Assembly: GCA_028023455.1 (NCBI GenBank)
Contig: JAQFVV010000205.1
Span: forward strand, 372,001 to 436,000
Direction of reading: 5' to 3'
Length of the DNA: 64,000 nucleotides
From: Epiperipatus broadwayi
Taxonomy: Eukaryota > Onychophora > Udeonychophora > Euonychophora > Peripatidae
Shown: in pieces, positions 1 through 11,125 of the stretch
Layout of the letters: each line of letters starts with the position of its first letter
Numbering within the stretch: the first letter of the stretch is position 1
The notes under the pieces: model-generated
What the model was told of the DNA's origin: nothing
The model's database searches: none
What the model saw: only the letters and a program-made list of their open reading frames with translations
Made by a program: the position numbers and the translations under genes

Positions 1-490
1 CATAGGGGCAAATATTTTTTGATAAAAATTGCCACAGGCTTTATGCAACCCCTGTCGTGTTATATGAAGTTGTCATATAATACGATACGATTACTTTGAA
101 CAAAAACTGACATATGAGCAATAATCTAATCAGCTTCCTTTAAAACCTTACGACCAGGTCAAACGCTTTAAACCCAAGATTACACGATTGATTACGTAAT
201 ATGAATTTAGATTATTAATTATTCCAATTCTGAACAATCTATTTCATAAGGAAGAAAACAGATACTTTCTGAAATGTACACTTCATAAAGTTAATCTTTT
301 CATAAAGTTTATATTTTGATCCCACTTGTCACGCATAATTAATTCTGGTTTAAAATTTTTAAATATAAAAAATATAACGTATTAAAAAAAAAGAAAGACA
401 AAATCAATTTAAGATAAACTTCCAAACACGCAAATAAATTCCAATTTAGAAAAATCAGTCAAAACATAACCTTTGGCGTTATTCTAGTCG
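1..490. other. AT-rich stretch, nothing recognised
   Basis: No open frame, tRNA-like box, ribozyme core or clear repeat was recognised here. The sequence is AT-rich with a short poly-A run near 385. Confidence 0.5.
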
Positions 491-529
491 AGTGATGTTT
501 TAAGTGGTTTTATTTTAATCTATTGTAAT

Positions 530-860
530 ATAAAGGGTATATGAACACAGACTTTCACACGACCCACCACTCTGCACACTATCTCATAACACTGATACAC
601 TTGACCATATATGTGTTGAAAAGATAAATAATCACCAATATATGTATTTCATGCTAAACCAGCAATCATGTTGGTCCAGATTACCATCTCCACACATATA
701 TGCTATAAGTGCTCAGATATATATTAAGATAGCCAAACTTCATATTTTAATGGACAGTCTTCAATCTACTCCACACTCCAACTCCTCAACCGTCCATCCA
801 ATTGAAAATCTGATGATGGAATGCTCAAAGGCCACCCTGAGGCCGAAATTCTATTGTGCA
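530..860 (-). mobile_element. HHR-A repeat copy, reverse strand, ribozyme decayed
   Basis: A non-coding repeat of the family that carries the HHR-A hammerhead (see 1232-1301). On the minus strand the ribozyme region lies at about 622-688: stem I and stem II (TGCT/AGCA) and the GAAA are still readable, but the CTGATGA box has decayed to CATGATT, so this copy should be inactive. The left end (about 540-560) matches the tRNA-like promoter block seen in better copies at 6925 and 43731. The encoded-looking open frame at 642-1004 has no recognisable domain and is considered chance. Confidence 0.7.
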
Positions 861-929
861 TTTTACTTGCTTTGCATTTTAAATAACTTTTTATTTTTAT
901 TTTGCTTACTTAAGCATATTTATTTTTTA

Positions 930-1495
930 AGCGTGTTTATCACACATCTTTTTCATATGTTTATTTACAATTACATTTCATCACAAGGTGTTAAAAGTGG
1001 ATAGAAACCAGGTCCTACCTTGTGTAAAAGGGTGTAGTGAAAATTACACTACAGAAATACTATTCATTATTGGATAATCTCTAGTCTAATAAATGATTAA
1101 TAAAAATTATGAATATATTACTATTAAATTATTTGTTTCAAAGTTGTAAGGGCAGCATGTTTGACACTTTTCAATTGAACTGTAGCACTCTGCTGTCTAT
1201 ATATACTGAAAGATGACAAAGCTATGTGTAAGATATTGAGGTCTGGGCCAACTGATGAGTGCTTATTCAGCATGAAATGTACATCTTGGGGATCAAATAT
1301 CTTTTTCACATGTCTTTGGTCATATGTTTATAATTACACCCCTCCACAAAGTGCTAAAAGTGGATAGAAACCAGTCCCTACTTTGTGTAAGAGGGTGTAG
1401 TGACAATTGCATTACAGAAATATTATTAATTATTGAATAATCTCTAGTCTAATAAATAAATAAATCCATTTACTTCTGTTTCTAATCACGACTCA
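930..1495 (+). mobile_element. HHR-A repeat, about 1.5 head-to-tail units
   Basis: Two direct copies of one unit. The shared block with GTGGATAGAAACCAG occurs near 995 and again near 1358, a period of about 363 bp; each is followed by the same TCTAGTCTAATAAAT block. The intact ribozyme 1232-1301 lies between them. No protein is encoded. Tandem units with one ribozyme per unit are the layout known for retrozymes and for hammerhead satellites. Confidence 0.75.
1232..1301 (+). ncRNA. Hammerhead ribozyme, type I, HHR-A (intact core)
   Basis: Self-cleaving RNA motif. Seen in sequence: CTGATGA at 1252-1258; stem II GTGCT/AGCAT (1259-1263 with 1269-1273) with a 5-nt loop; GAAA at 1274-1277; an 8-nt self-complementary helix III ATGTACAT (1277-1284); cleavage-site C at 1285. 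Stem I is long and internally looped: CCAA/TTGG (1248-1251/1286-1289), GGTC/GATC (1240-1243/1291-1294) and GATATT/AATATC (1232-1237/1296-1301). Every invariant core base is present. Expected cleavage is 3' of C1285. The internal loop in stem I could contact loop II, as in other type I hammerheads. Confidence 0.88.
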
Positions 1496-1615
1496 ATCCT
1501 TTTTTCTTTTCAAAAATATACAGTACATATAGCCATATAATTCTATAATTAAAAATCACTTCTTTTCTTGTCAAAAACTTTATTTGATGTATATATATAT
1601 ATATCCACTTATTTC

Positions 1616-1660
1616 CAACGTTTCGACTATCTTTACTCTATAGTCATTTTCAAGGATCTA
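1616..1660 (-). ncRNA. Decayed Penelope-type hammerhead ribozyme
   Basis: On the minus strand stem II GACTAT/ATAGTC is intact and is followed by GAAACGTT, the Penelope-type 3' core with self-complementary ACGT helix III. The upstream CTGATGA box has decayed (CTTGAAAAT). It lies at the 3' end of the PLE copy. Probably inactive. Confidence 0.6.
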
Positions 1661-1967
1661 GAAAAAACATTACATTATAAACAAACTTCACATAATAAAA
1701 ACAAAAATAATCAAAAACAATATAAAGCATATAAACCCCATAAAATTTAAAAATAAATAAAATACATTAAAATCAATTAAATTAAAAACACAAAACATAC
1801 ACCACACTTACTTGACTCCCTTCTCAAAAAACTTTCCCTTTTTACATTTTTTTATCCAAAAAACCAATTGTTACAATAAAAAAACTTATTTCCTTTTTCT
1901 TTCTTATATACTTCAAAAATGAATTTATTTCCAAAAAATTCTTTATCCATGTCTTATCCAATTCTAT

Positions 1968-2630
1968 TTAAACAGGTTTATATCTTTTTATATATAAACT
2001 CTCTTTTACCATTCTTTCTTTATACAATCTAACCCCCTCCAACATTTTAATCTTAAAATCTATATGTCCAAATTCCTTACTATGTATATTTACATTAGAA
2101 TTCCTATCTCTCAAATGCTGTTTCAATCTTGTCTCTAATTTGTTCTTTGTTGTACCAATATATGATACATCTTTATTCTCTTTTTTACAATCCAAACATT
2201 CTATTTTATAAATACCATTCATGTTTTCAACATTCCTATTTCTTATCATATTACCTAAATTACATTTTCTTTTATATACTGGTTTCAACAATAAACCACA
2301 TTCCTTACCATATTTCTTATTCATATCCCTCATTATCTTTTTAATCTTAAAAAAAGTACTTTTTGACACTTTATACCCACTATACATAAATTCCTTCTTT
2401 TTTTCTTTCTTTTTTCTCAATTTCCTCTCAATTTTGTCTATATTCTTTTTTCCACATAATTTATTAATAATCTTAATTGGATAATCATTTTTTATTGCCT
2501 CATTTTTTATACACTCCATTTCCTCCCTAAATAACCCCTCCTCTGAACATAGATTAATTCCTCTAACTATTCTATTATTAACAATATTAATCCTATGTAT
2601 GTATTCAATATCTGATTCCCAATTATTCAA
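1968..2630 (-). CDS. PLE C-terminal protein: RT tail plus GIY-YIG endonuclease (partial)
   Basis: C-terminal part of a Penelope-like retrotransposon polyprotein, which copies RNA into DNA and nicks the target. The frame is open upstream to about 2690, where residues matching the end of the PLE RT domain are readable (FRKDTFYGLLNNWES), so the element is truncated inside RT and the TTG at 2630 is not a real start. Counting from 2630, the 220 residues contain a basic linker (about 64-82), GIY at 139-141, a CxxC at 145-148, YIG at 157-159, then R168 and H172 of the nuclease core. No RT catalytic YxDD remains, so the fragment cannot move by itself. The frame has no break, unlike its mirror copy at 2716-3430. 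The family assignment is secure; expression is doubtful. Confidence 0.85.
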   Translation of the reverse strand: MNNWESDIEYIHRINIVNNRIVRGINLCSEEGLFREEMECIKNEAIKNDYPIKIINKLCGKKNIDKIERKLRKKKEKKKEFMYSGYKVSKSTFFKIKKIMRDMNKKYGKECGLLLKPVYKRKCNLGNMIRNRNVENMNGIYKIECLDCKKENKDVSYIGTTKNKLETRLKQHLRDRNSNVNIHSKEFGHIDFKIKMLEGVRLYKERMVKESLYIKRYKPV

Positions 2631-2715
2631 TAATCCATAAAAAGTATCTTTTCTAAAAATACAAGTCTCAATCCCTACTCTATAATTTTTTATAACTTTT
2701 TTAATTTTAACATCC

Positions 2716-3430
2716 TTATAAAAAATTATAGAGTAGGGATTGAGACTTGTATTTTTAGAAAAGATACTTTTTATGGATTATTGAGTAATTGGGAATCAGA
2801 TATTGAATACATACATAGGATTAATATTGTTAATAATAGAATAGTTAGAGGAATTAATCTATGTTCAGAGGAGGGGTTATTTAGGGAGGAAATGGAGTGT
2901 ATAAAAAATGAGGCAATAAAAAATGATTATCCAATTAAGATTATTAATAAATTATGTGGAAAAAAGAATAGTGAGAGGAAATTGAGAAAAGAAAGAAAGG
3001 AATTTATGTATAGTGGGTATAAAGTGTCAAAAAATACTTTTTTTAAGATTAAAAGATAATGAGGATATGAATAAGAAATATGGTAAGAATGTGGTTTATT
3101 GTTGAAACCAGTATATAAAGAAAATGTAATTTAGGTAATATGATAAGAAATAGGAATGTTGAAAACATGAATGGTATTTATAAAATAGAATGTTTGGATT
3201 GTAAAAAAGAGAATAAAGATGTATCATATATTGGTACAACAAAGAACAAATTAGAGACAAGATTGAAACAGCATTTGAGAGATAGGAATTCTAATGTAAA
3301 TATACATAGTAAGGAAATTGGACATATAGATTTTAAGATTAAAATGTTGTAGGGGGTTAGATTGTATAAAGAAAGAATGGTAAAAGAGAGTTTATATATA
3401 AAAAGATATAAACCTGTTTTAAATAGAATT
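2716..3430 (+). pseudogene. PLE RT tail plus GIY-YIG endonuclease, frameshifted
   Basis: Same protein as the mirror copy. The open pieces are about 2720-3059 (RT tail, WESDIEY, basic linker) and 3140-3352 (GIYKIEC, then YIGTTKNKLETRLKQH of the nuclease). Small deletions near 2970-3000 and 3055-3125 shift the frame, and a stop follows KIKML at 3352 where the other arm reads on. This arm has therefore lost more of its coding ability than the left arm. Confidence 0.85.
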
Positions 3431-3729
3431 GGATAAGACATGGATAAAGAATTTTTTGGAAATAAATTCATTTTTGAAGTATATAAGAAAGAAAAAGGAA
3501 ATAAGTTTTTTTATTGTAACAATTGGTTTTTTGGATAAAAAATGTAAAAAAGGGAAAGTTTTTTGAGAAGGGAGTCAAGTAAGTGTGGTGTATGTTTTGT
3601 GTTTTTAATTTAATTGATTTTAATGTATTTTATTTATTTTTAAATTTTATGGGATTTATATGCTTTATATTGTTTTTGATTATTTTTGTTTTTATTATGT
3701 GAAGTTTGTTTATAATGTAATGTTTTTTC

Positions 3730-3776
3730 TAGATCCTTGAAAATGACTATAGAGTAAAGATAGTCGAAACGTTGGA
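3730..3776 (+). ncRNA. Decayed Penelope-type hammerhead ribozyme (mirror copy)
   Basis: Stem II GACTAT/ATAGTC (3745-3750 and 3760-3765) followed by GAAACGTT; the CTGATGA box is lost (CTTGAAAAT at 3736-3744). Mirror of 1616-1660. Confidence 0.6.
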
Positions 3777-4352
3777 AATAAGTGGATATATATATATACA
3801 TCAAATAAAGTTTTTGACAAGAAAAGAAGTGATTTTTAATTATAGAATTATATGTCTAATAAATAACTAACAAATATTTTAAATTTATTATAGCTGTTTC
3901 TACATTGTACAGGCTTAACACCTGCATTTATATATGTAATATATGCGGGATTTGAACTCAGACATTCACATGACCCACAATTCTCAGTGCCATCTTATAT
4001 TGCTGACCCACCTGATCACACACATGTTTCTGTAATGTTTTTTTTGGCTACATTGAGCAACAACACTCTTTGTAATTTGTAAATTCTCAATAAAATTTTT
4101 ATTTAATAAATAGATTTTTATAAGATTATTATATTAATAGATGAAACCACAACACATTCTAAAACAAATTATTATGAGTTGACTGAATTATTTCTTTTTT
4201 ATAATTAAATTAGCAATCAAACCAATAAACATCACATGGATCACCATAATCCAAATTAATATTAGACTATCAGTTATGCAAGTCTAAGCTAGATGCATTG
4301 TTTAAATTCTTTGCTATACTAATTTGATCCACATGATATACACAGTAATTTT

Positions 4353-4437
4353 AAATCTAAATAATCATACCTTAATGTATATGAAATTAAAGTAGAAGTC
4401 ATTCTAACCCTACGAGCTATGTATAACATAAATAAAA
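4353..4437 (+). repeat. Direct repeat, left copy (partner 5468-5552)
   Basis: About 85 bp beginning AAATCTAAATAATC and ending at GCTATGTATAA, repeated in the same direction 1.1 kb downstream. The pair brackets the palindromic element 4495-5230. Class unknown. Confidence 0.65.
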
Positions 4438-4494
4438 TAAAAAGAAGAACGGTACCACCTAGTTTTTAGTTACAATTGCCGCATCTTACTTCAA

Positions 4495-5230
4495 ACACTT
4501 TTTAGCAATTTTTTGCTTGTTTTACATATAGACACACAATATGTTTTAACTGTCCTGAAGTCTTTTTTAGAGCTGTGAAATAATGACCAATAAAATAAAA
4601 ATCTATATAAATAATACAATGAAAATGTAATCAACAAAAAACAAATAAAATATAACAAATCATAAAACTAAAATCAATTAAATGTGATAAAATAGAATTA
4701 AAACAAAATAAAATAATCCAGATAATATAAAATAAAATATACAACATTAAGCTGAAACATAAAATAAATATAGATTGTCAGTGTGAATTTATTTTAGTTT
4801 TATTATTTTATGTTTTATTTATTTATTTATTTCAGCAGATGTGCTTTAAAAATGCTTATATGATAACCAATCAGATGTAACAATGACTGCACGTGGAACT
4901 CTTAATTCTAAACACAAGCCAGAACTATAAGAAAAAGATGGCTTGTGTTTTAGAATTACAAGTTCCACGTGCAGTCATTGTTACATCTGATTGGTTGTCG
5001 CATAAGCATTTTTAAAGCGCATCTGCCAAAGGTTTTTAGCCTTTCATGTTATTATTGTCAACTGTTTGCGCTTAATAAATTTAATATATATTTTTTTATT
5101 TATTGTATTATTTATATAGATATTTTATTTGTCATTACACCATAGCTCTAAGCATGACTTCAGGACAGTTGAAATATTATTTTGTGTGTGTATATATACA
5201 GTAAAAAAATTTTTGCTATGAAGTGCAGAA
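4495..5230. mobile_element. Large imperfect palindrome (foldback-like element)
   Basis: The inner arms are almost perfect: 4838-4921 mirrors 4939-5025 (CCACGTGCAGTCATTG and flanks), axis near 4930. The outer arms share the AACTGTCCTGAAGTC block (4548 and 5170). The left arm has about 130 extra AT-rich bases. No coding potential was seen. It could be a foldback DNA transposon or two divergent copies of a PLE-like terminal repeat. Confidence 0.7.
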
Positions 5231-5467
5231 ATTGTGTTTATATTATTTATTACAGAAAAATAAAGGAAGTCATCGATTTAGTGACATATGCTATTTTTTT
5301 TGTTCTGATGAATATTTGAGCATACATTTTTTGATGAGTTATAATGCAGACCCTTAACTCTATTAGCCTGATTTAAAAATGTCTTGAACTATTCTAAAAA
5401 TCAATCTTAAACATTCAGAAGATAAAGGTAATGGCTTATTTTTATCAACCTCTAAGGTTAGTAAACA

Positions 5468-5552
5468 TAAATCTAAATAATCCTAGCTTAAAGTATATGA
5501 AATTGAAACAGAAGTAGCTGGAAATCTCATAAGCTATGTATAAACTAATATT
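5468..5552 (+). repeat. Direct repeat, right copy (partner 4353-4437)
   Basis: Same-strand copy of 4353-4437, with roughly one mismatch in six bases by eye. Confidence 0.65.
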
Positions 5553-5984
5553 AATCCATTAATAACATGTCCATAAATGTAAGTCTAAATACCATCAGAG
5601 CTAAAGAAATAGGTGGTATAACTCTATTCTTTTCATTTATTGATTGACAATTATTAATTTATATATAGCTCACAGGAGTTATAGTTACTTTCATTTTAAT
5701 TCCATACACTGATTTTACAAACAATTAAAACCACTTTTTCAGAAGTTTGTTATTAAATCATGAGTTATTTTCCATTCTAAAACTTTATAGACCGACTCAG
5801 TCATTATTACATGTATTTTATGGATCAATTTTCAATCACCAGGTAAGATTTGAAACATCTGAACATCCAAAAAGGAATATAATCAGTTTTATTTATATAC
5901 TTTATCTACATAGTTAAGAAATATAAATAGTTCTAACATACAATAGTATATTCCACTGAAAAGGTGACTAGTAATGTGTTCTCA

Positions 5985-6080
5985 TGTTCCTAAGTGCTTG
6001 CAGCATCATCTATGAATCAGTATATATGTTACATAAAGATAGTTTAACTATTTACCACAAAACATTTTAAGGTGTTAACA
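5985..6080 (+). repeat. Dispersed repeat (partner about 40050-40135)
   Basis: Shares TGAATCA, GTTTAGCTATT-like and ACCACAAAA blocks, in the same order, with 40050-40135. Class unknown. Confidence 0.45.
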
Positions 6081-6111
6081 TGCAGGGATTACAAATATGA
6101 CAATGTGTTTT

Positions 6112-6600
6112 ATCATCATCATCGTCATTAACCATTATCAATCCACTCCAGGATAAAGGTCTCTCCAAGTTCAATTCATCTTCTCCGATATTTAGCTTCT
6201 CTTTTCCACACCACCCCTGCACACTTTCTTACGTCATCCATCCATCTCACATGTGGTCTCTTTCTGGGTATTTTACAATCTCTTGTAATCCAATTTAAGA
6301 TTTCAATTGTCAATCTATTTTTCATCTCTTCTAGCAATATGTCCAGCCCAAATCCACTTTAGACTTTTAACTTTTTCAATGAGGTCAGTAACATCTGTGT
6401 GTTCTCTTACCCATATATTGCATTTTTGATCTCTTCTTGTTATTCCCAACATGCATTTCTCTATACTTCTTTGAGCAATCTGAAGTCTCTGTATTGCTTT
6501 TCTATTAAGTGTTCTATTTAGCTGACAACTTCTTTTTATTTTGAATGAAACCTAATGAGTCTTTCATTAAATATTTTCTCCATATTTGAGCATTTTATTT
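6112..6600 (-). pseudogene. Non-LTR retrotransposon 3' end (LINE family L-A)
   Basis: The minus strand encodes the broken C-terminal tail of a LINE ORF2, downstream of the RT domain. Readable landmarks are W-AGHIARR near 6330, RPH-like/RW-D near 6245 and a terminal Trp-rich block, ending in a (TGA)n microsatellite at 6112-6125. Such tails and simple-repeat ends are usual for RTE-like non-LTR elements. Stops and frameshifts make it inactive. Sister copies lie at 23365, 26890, 28048, 30915 and 51125. Confidence 0.72.
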
Positions 6601-6884
6601 TTACAATTAAACTTTTTTTAAATATAATACATTGATAACTTTAAATTTATTTATTCCAAATGTAAGGTTTCAAGTCATATGTATTTTAAAAATACAAAAA
6701 TAAATATCTAAATAAAGTTCCTCCTTGTGGAACTCAGTATCATTGGGTGTAATTTATCAATTCAAAAAATTAGTGAAATGAAATCTTGTATATTTAAATT
6801 TTATGTTATTAAAAGAATATATTTAAGGTTAGTTATCATCAAAGGAAAAAATTCTAAAAGTTAATGTTTTTGTTATTTAAATAC

Positions 6885-7215
6885 AGGTATAGTATATATA
6901 CTTCAGCTACATGCAATTAGAGGGGATTTGAACTCAGACTTTCAAGCTCTCTTCACTCTTTCACTCCATCTTAAACAACCAATACATGTAATCACATATA
7001 TGCAAAAAAGATAAATGATGTCCAGTAAATGTATTTCATGCTGAATCAGCACTCATCAGTTGCTTGGTTTATATTAAGATAGTAAATCTTCAAACTTTAA
7101 TGGACAGGGTTCAATCTTCTCCACCCTCCAATTCTTCAGCTATTCATATCATTGAAAATCTAATAAAGGTATGTTCAAAGCCCTTGGTTGCCAATATTGT
7201 TGTCATAACCATGAT
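6885..7215 (-). mobile_element. HHR-A repeat copy with tRNA-like promoter block
   Basis: Reverse-strand HHR-A unit: tRNA-like B box (GAGTTCAAATCC on the minus strand, about 6927-6938), ribozyme at 7012-7072, then the shared TTTAATGGACAG / CATTGAAAATCTAA tail up to about 7170. Beyond 7190 the sequence is not shared. The open frame at 7064-7387 has no recognisable domain. Confidence 0.72.
7012..7072 (-). ncRNA. Hammerhead ribozyme HHR-A, core intact
   Basis: Minus strand: CTGATGA (7053-7059), stem II GTGCT/AGCAT closed by a 5-nt loop, GAAA (7034-7037), short helix III ATACAT, then a stem I with CCA/TGG and AA/TT pairs only. Core residues are all present but stem I is weaker than in 1232-1301, so activity is less certain. 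Confidence 0.72.
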
Positions 7216-7389
7216 GATTGTAATGCATTCTAACCCCTTATATATTCTAACCCTTGTCCTCCGTGTAGCTCCACTACACCTCTGGCCAATTACGTTGAGG
7301 GCCACAATCTGCCCTTTTCTAACACATCAGGCCAATCTAACTGCCCCGTTCCCACATCTCCTTTTCCCCCAAATAAATACAATATAGTG

Positions 7390-10300
7390 AAAATCACCTG
7401 ACCGGGTTTTAGCTCTAATAATTAATGAAATATTCAATTAAATGCTTTACTGGCTCAAGTTTCTTAAAATTAACTTAGGTTCTGTTTTAAACTAACTCAA
7501 ATAAATATTCAGGAATTTATGAGACTAGAAGTGGAAATACGGGTGACAAGGTAGATTACATTGAGACAATATCCCACAGGATACCACCTCAATGGCATAA
7601 GAACACTATCCCCCCTTATACTACTATTACATATAATAACTACATAGTATTCTTATGACTTCCGCAACTTCTAATCACTAAGACTCATTTAACAATTAAA
7701 GTATTAATCTTTTATCTCTAATAACAATAATAGTAATCATCTAGCTCAAATGAAATAATCTCAGGTTCTTAAATTTATTCGTATGTTAATAACATATGGT
7801 AGCAAAATATGATAAGGAATTTTATGTCATAATCTACTACTCTGAAATTAGATTAATAATAAAACAATAATAATCACAATCTTATTGCCTAATCCAACTA
7901 GTACAGCTTTTCTTTTATCGCAAATTTATAACCGTAATAAATTAGTTAATAATCTAATATACCCCTTTTTATCTTTAAGTAATAAAATAAATTAATAAGT
8001 GGCAGTGTTTAGATAATCTGATAAATAAAGCAAGTGGCAACTAATAGCATATAATTTAGCAAAATCTTATGATAATGGATTGATGACCAGTAACGCAATG
8101 CAATTTATAATTATTTAATTACAAGAACATCAATAAAGATTTAAGATTAAACATACTTCTCTATTTATCTTTTGTGCAAACAATCATATACTTAGTTTAA
8201 TTGTTGTGAACATACTATGTGAATTCATGCAATGATGTAGAGAAAACAAAACTCAGACACAAGTTTTAATAACAAATTTTAAAATTTTATTAACATCAAT
8301 AAAAATAAATAAAACAAACAAATCTATTTACATCTATTTACAAAGGATATCCTCATTTTTCTTTACACTACAATAACTGAATTATACACATTTATATTTC
8401 TTTTATCGTTAATTACTTATTATGCCTTTTAAAAGTTATTTATTTATTTCTCATTAGGTTTATCATATCACTTATTTTAACTATTTTATGGGTAACACCA
8501 TTCTTCACCTTTTAATATTAAAGTTACTGTATTATAAATTATCTATGTGGATAAACATCATTTATAACATCATAATTTTACAATCAATATGGTTTTTAAA
8601 AGAAAATTACATTTTCTTGTAACTTTATATAAGTCACTCCGCATCTTATTCAAATATTATTATTACTTTTAACGTTTGTTCTCCAATGCTCGTAAACTAT
8701 AATACGTTTATTCCATAAGCCATACTCATGTATAATACTATAACACGGGTTTAATTATCACCTGTTACAGTTTCACATATACTATAATTATCGAATGTTA
8801 TTGTATTTTTTAAATATGCAATACTTATATTTTTTAAAAAATATAATTAACAATAAGAAAACGTGAAATTATATTTAATATTTTTGTATATTTCTATTTG
8901 GATATACTTTTATAAAATTATAGTTCATTTATTAAAAAAGAATTAAAATAATTTTCTAACTCCTTCCCTTCTTAGGATATTTGCATCTTTCTTTCAATAA
9001 TCATAATCCACTCTTCGTTAATACTTAACTATTCTTATTCCAAATAATAGCATGACATACATTCTAAAATATCTATTGTTTCCCTTTTAATAGACTTATC
9101 ATATAACGATGTAGTTGCAAGAAATACAGATAAAGATAGCGAAAGATGTATAGGATATCGGGAAGATAGATAGATAACTTATCCGCAATATACTTCAAAA
9201 ATGTATGGAACAGTGTGAATAGGTCCGACATTCATTGTCTAATAACCTTGGCGATAAGCATGATGTGGCAGCTATTTACTCAGCTTTATCAAACATCTAA
9301 TACGACTCACAAGAAATATATAAAATACCACAGTCCAAGACAACGTGTACCAGTCGTAGGGCATTGTCAACTACACTGATTAACATCTAAAACTACTTAT
9401 TATTTCATTCCATGTAGCATCCTAGTTTTTAATACATCCTCTTGGTTTCCGAATCACCACGTACTACCAAGTCACTACCCAACTATCTCTCGAGATTTTT
9501 ACTGTATCCAACATCGATAAAATACTAACTACTTTTTAAAACAATAAATAAAATTCGCTAATATAAAACATTTCCCTATTCCATAAGAACAATTTGTCTT
9601 GCTTTATTACACTGTAGGTTCAACATCTACGTTTTGTTAAAATAACATTTAAATATCCCAATCGGAAAATTAACAGAAAATATCACATAACCATCGGTTA
9701 TATTGAACTATATTAATAACACATAAAATGATTATCGTATGCATATTTTTTAAAAATCTAATCACATCTCAAAGTGTTTTAGAGTGTTGTTTTCAAAATG
9801 CGTTTTACAACAATAATAACAATAAAACTTTTGCGCTACATTCATTCGATTCTCAGCTGATCTAAATAAATAAAACATACATTATATCATTAATAATTAT
9901 AAATGTTACCAAAAACAATCTTTATCTTCCTATCAGAGTTCGTAGTAGGCTTCTTTCTCTTCGAGCATCGCAAATATACAAATTTCCACATACATACAAT
10001 TTTATTTTAAAATTCAAAATCAAAACATATTATTTCATATAATGTTATATCACGAATTAATGTATTTTGTTTTCCCTATCGCTATCTAAAACTTAATGTT
10101 TAACTTAGATTAGTAAAGAAAATAATTCAAACCATGATCACATATTTTTCTGACGGTAAATCTTGGTTAGTCCCATAATATTTATTATTTCTTCTTTTAT
10201 CCGAATGTTCTCCTTTCTGCTTATTAAAGTTTTAAATAAATTAGTTCATTTAATAAACTGTTTAGACGATCTTTAGTTTTAGTGTTTAATCCAAAATTAT

Positions 10301-11020
10301 TAGAAAACATTTTATTTAGTTATTCCACGAAGCTTTTTAATGTTCTGGCGAATATTACCTCGGCGCGTTGATGCATCTTTATTTCTAGTTAAACTACAAT
10401 TATTTAATAATTACGGGACCAATTGCATTTTCCATGGATCCAATATTTTATATTTCTCTTCTGTAAAATATAAACTTCACTTTCATTCATTATTATTTTA
10501 TAGACACTACTTCCGATCTTTAACTATTTTCTAGAGTATTTTTTCAAGTCATCTTAAAGAAAGCAATTCAAACTATTTCAATATTAAAATTCCCTTTGTC
10601 CATTTATTCTTATACGAATAATACTTATTTTTATTTTCCATTATCTTCATTAACTTTGCGCACAATGTCCTTTCATTGATTTTATATGCAGGAAAGCAGC
10701 TTTCATAGTGATACGCTATATAAACTATATCAACGAATAATATTAACATATTTGGAACATTATAAAATTTACAACTTGGTTTTAAGAATCTATCCATTTT
10801 CTATTGAAAACTCCGATTATATTTCGATAGAATCCACTGGCAGGTTACTGTAAAGTTAGTGAAACATTACTATGAAAAACTTTTTTTTAAAAATTTTATT
10901 CTAAGATTCTCTTCGGATGATTTTTTAAATTGTCAGTTGGTTTCTTTCAAAGATATTATTAAAATTATAATAAAATTGACTAATAAATTGAAGAAAGAAA
11001 AAAAAATTTAGAGAGCTTAA
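7390..11020. other. Repeat-poor, CpG-richer stretch without recognised genes
   Basis: I see none of the repeat families of the window here. CpG dinucleotides are common (19 counted in 9121-9840, against 1 in the equally long 22441-23160), so this part has a different mutational history. Short open frames at 10340-10534 (+) and 10573-10797 (-) have no recognisable domains. It may be unique DNA such as an intron or regulatory region. Confidence 0.5.
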
Positions 11021-11029
11021 AATTTTACC

Positions 11030-11125
11030 TCTGCTCTGGAGTCAACACATTTTTGTTCTCCCCGTTTATACAATTAGTTGGCGCGATTTTTTGTTGTCTG
11101 CCAAGATCTATTTTTTTATTGGTCA
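11030..11125 (-). promoter_or_regulatory. Possible promoter and first (non-coding) exon
   Basis: On the minus strand a CCAAT motif is followed at once by AATAAAAAAATAG (TATA-like, about 11110-11124), then about 60-80 bp that are GC-richer than the surroundings, ending in a donor-like AG/GTAAAATT at about 11030. This is an inference from motifs only; no coding exon was found downstream (lower coordinates). Confidence 0.2.

Larger units (their letters stand above)
1535..2695 (-). mobile_element. Penelope-like element fragment, left arm of palindrome
   Basis: 5'-truncated PLE on the minus strand. It starts inside the reverse transcriptase (about 2690), runs through the GIY-YIG endonuclease (stop at 1968), then about 300 bp of 3' sequence ending in a decayed hammerhead (1616-1660). 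It is mirrored by 2716-3853, so the two copies lie head-to-head with outward-facing 3' ends around a 20-nt spacer (2696-2715). Confidence 0.88.
2716..3853 (+). mobile_element. Penelope-like element fragment, right arm of palindrome
   Basis: Mirror copy of 1535-2695, with small deletions. It holds the same RT-tail/GIY-YIG coding region (broken), the same 3' sequence and a decayed hammerhead at 3730-3776, followed by an AATAAA-like signal near 3804. Confidence 0.88.

Noticed and set aside
642-1004. 120-codon open frame as a gene
   Set aside because: It crosses an HHR-A repeat, has no recognisable domain and AT-driven composition.
5302-5330. CTGATGA on the plus strand
   Set aside because: No stem II and no GAAA at the right distance; chance occurrence.
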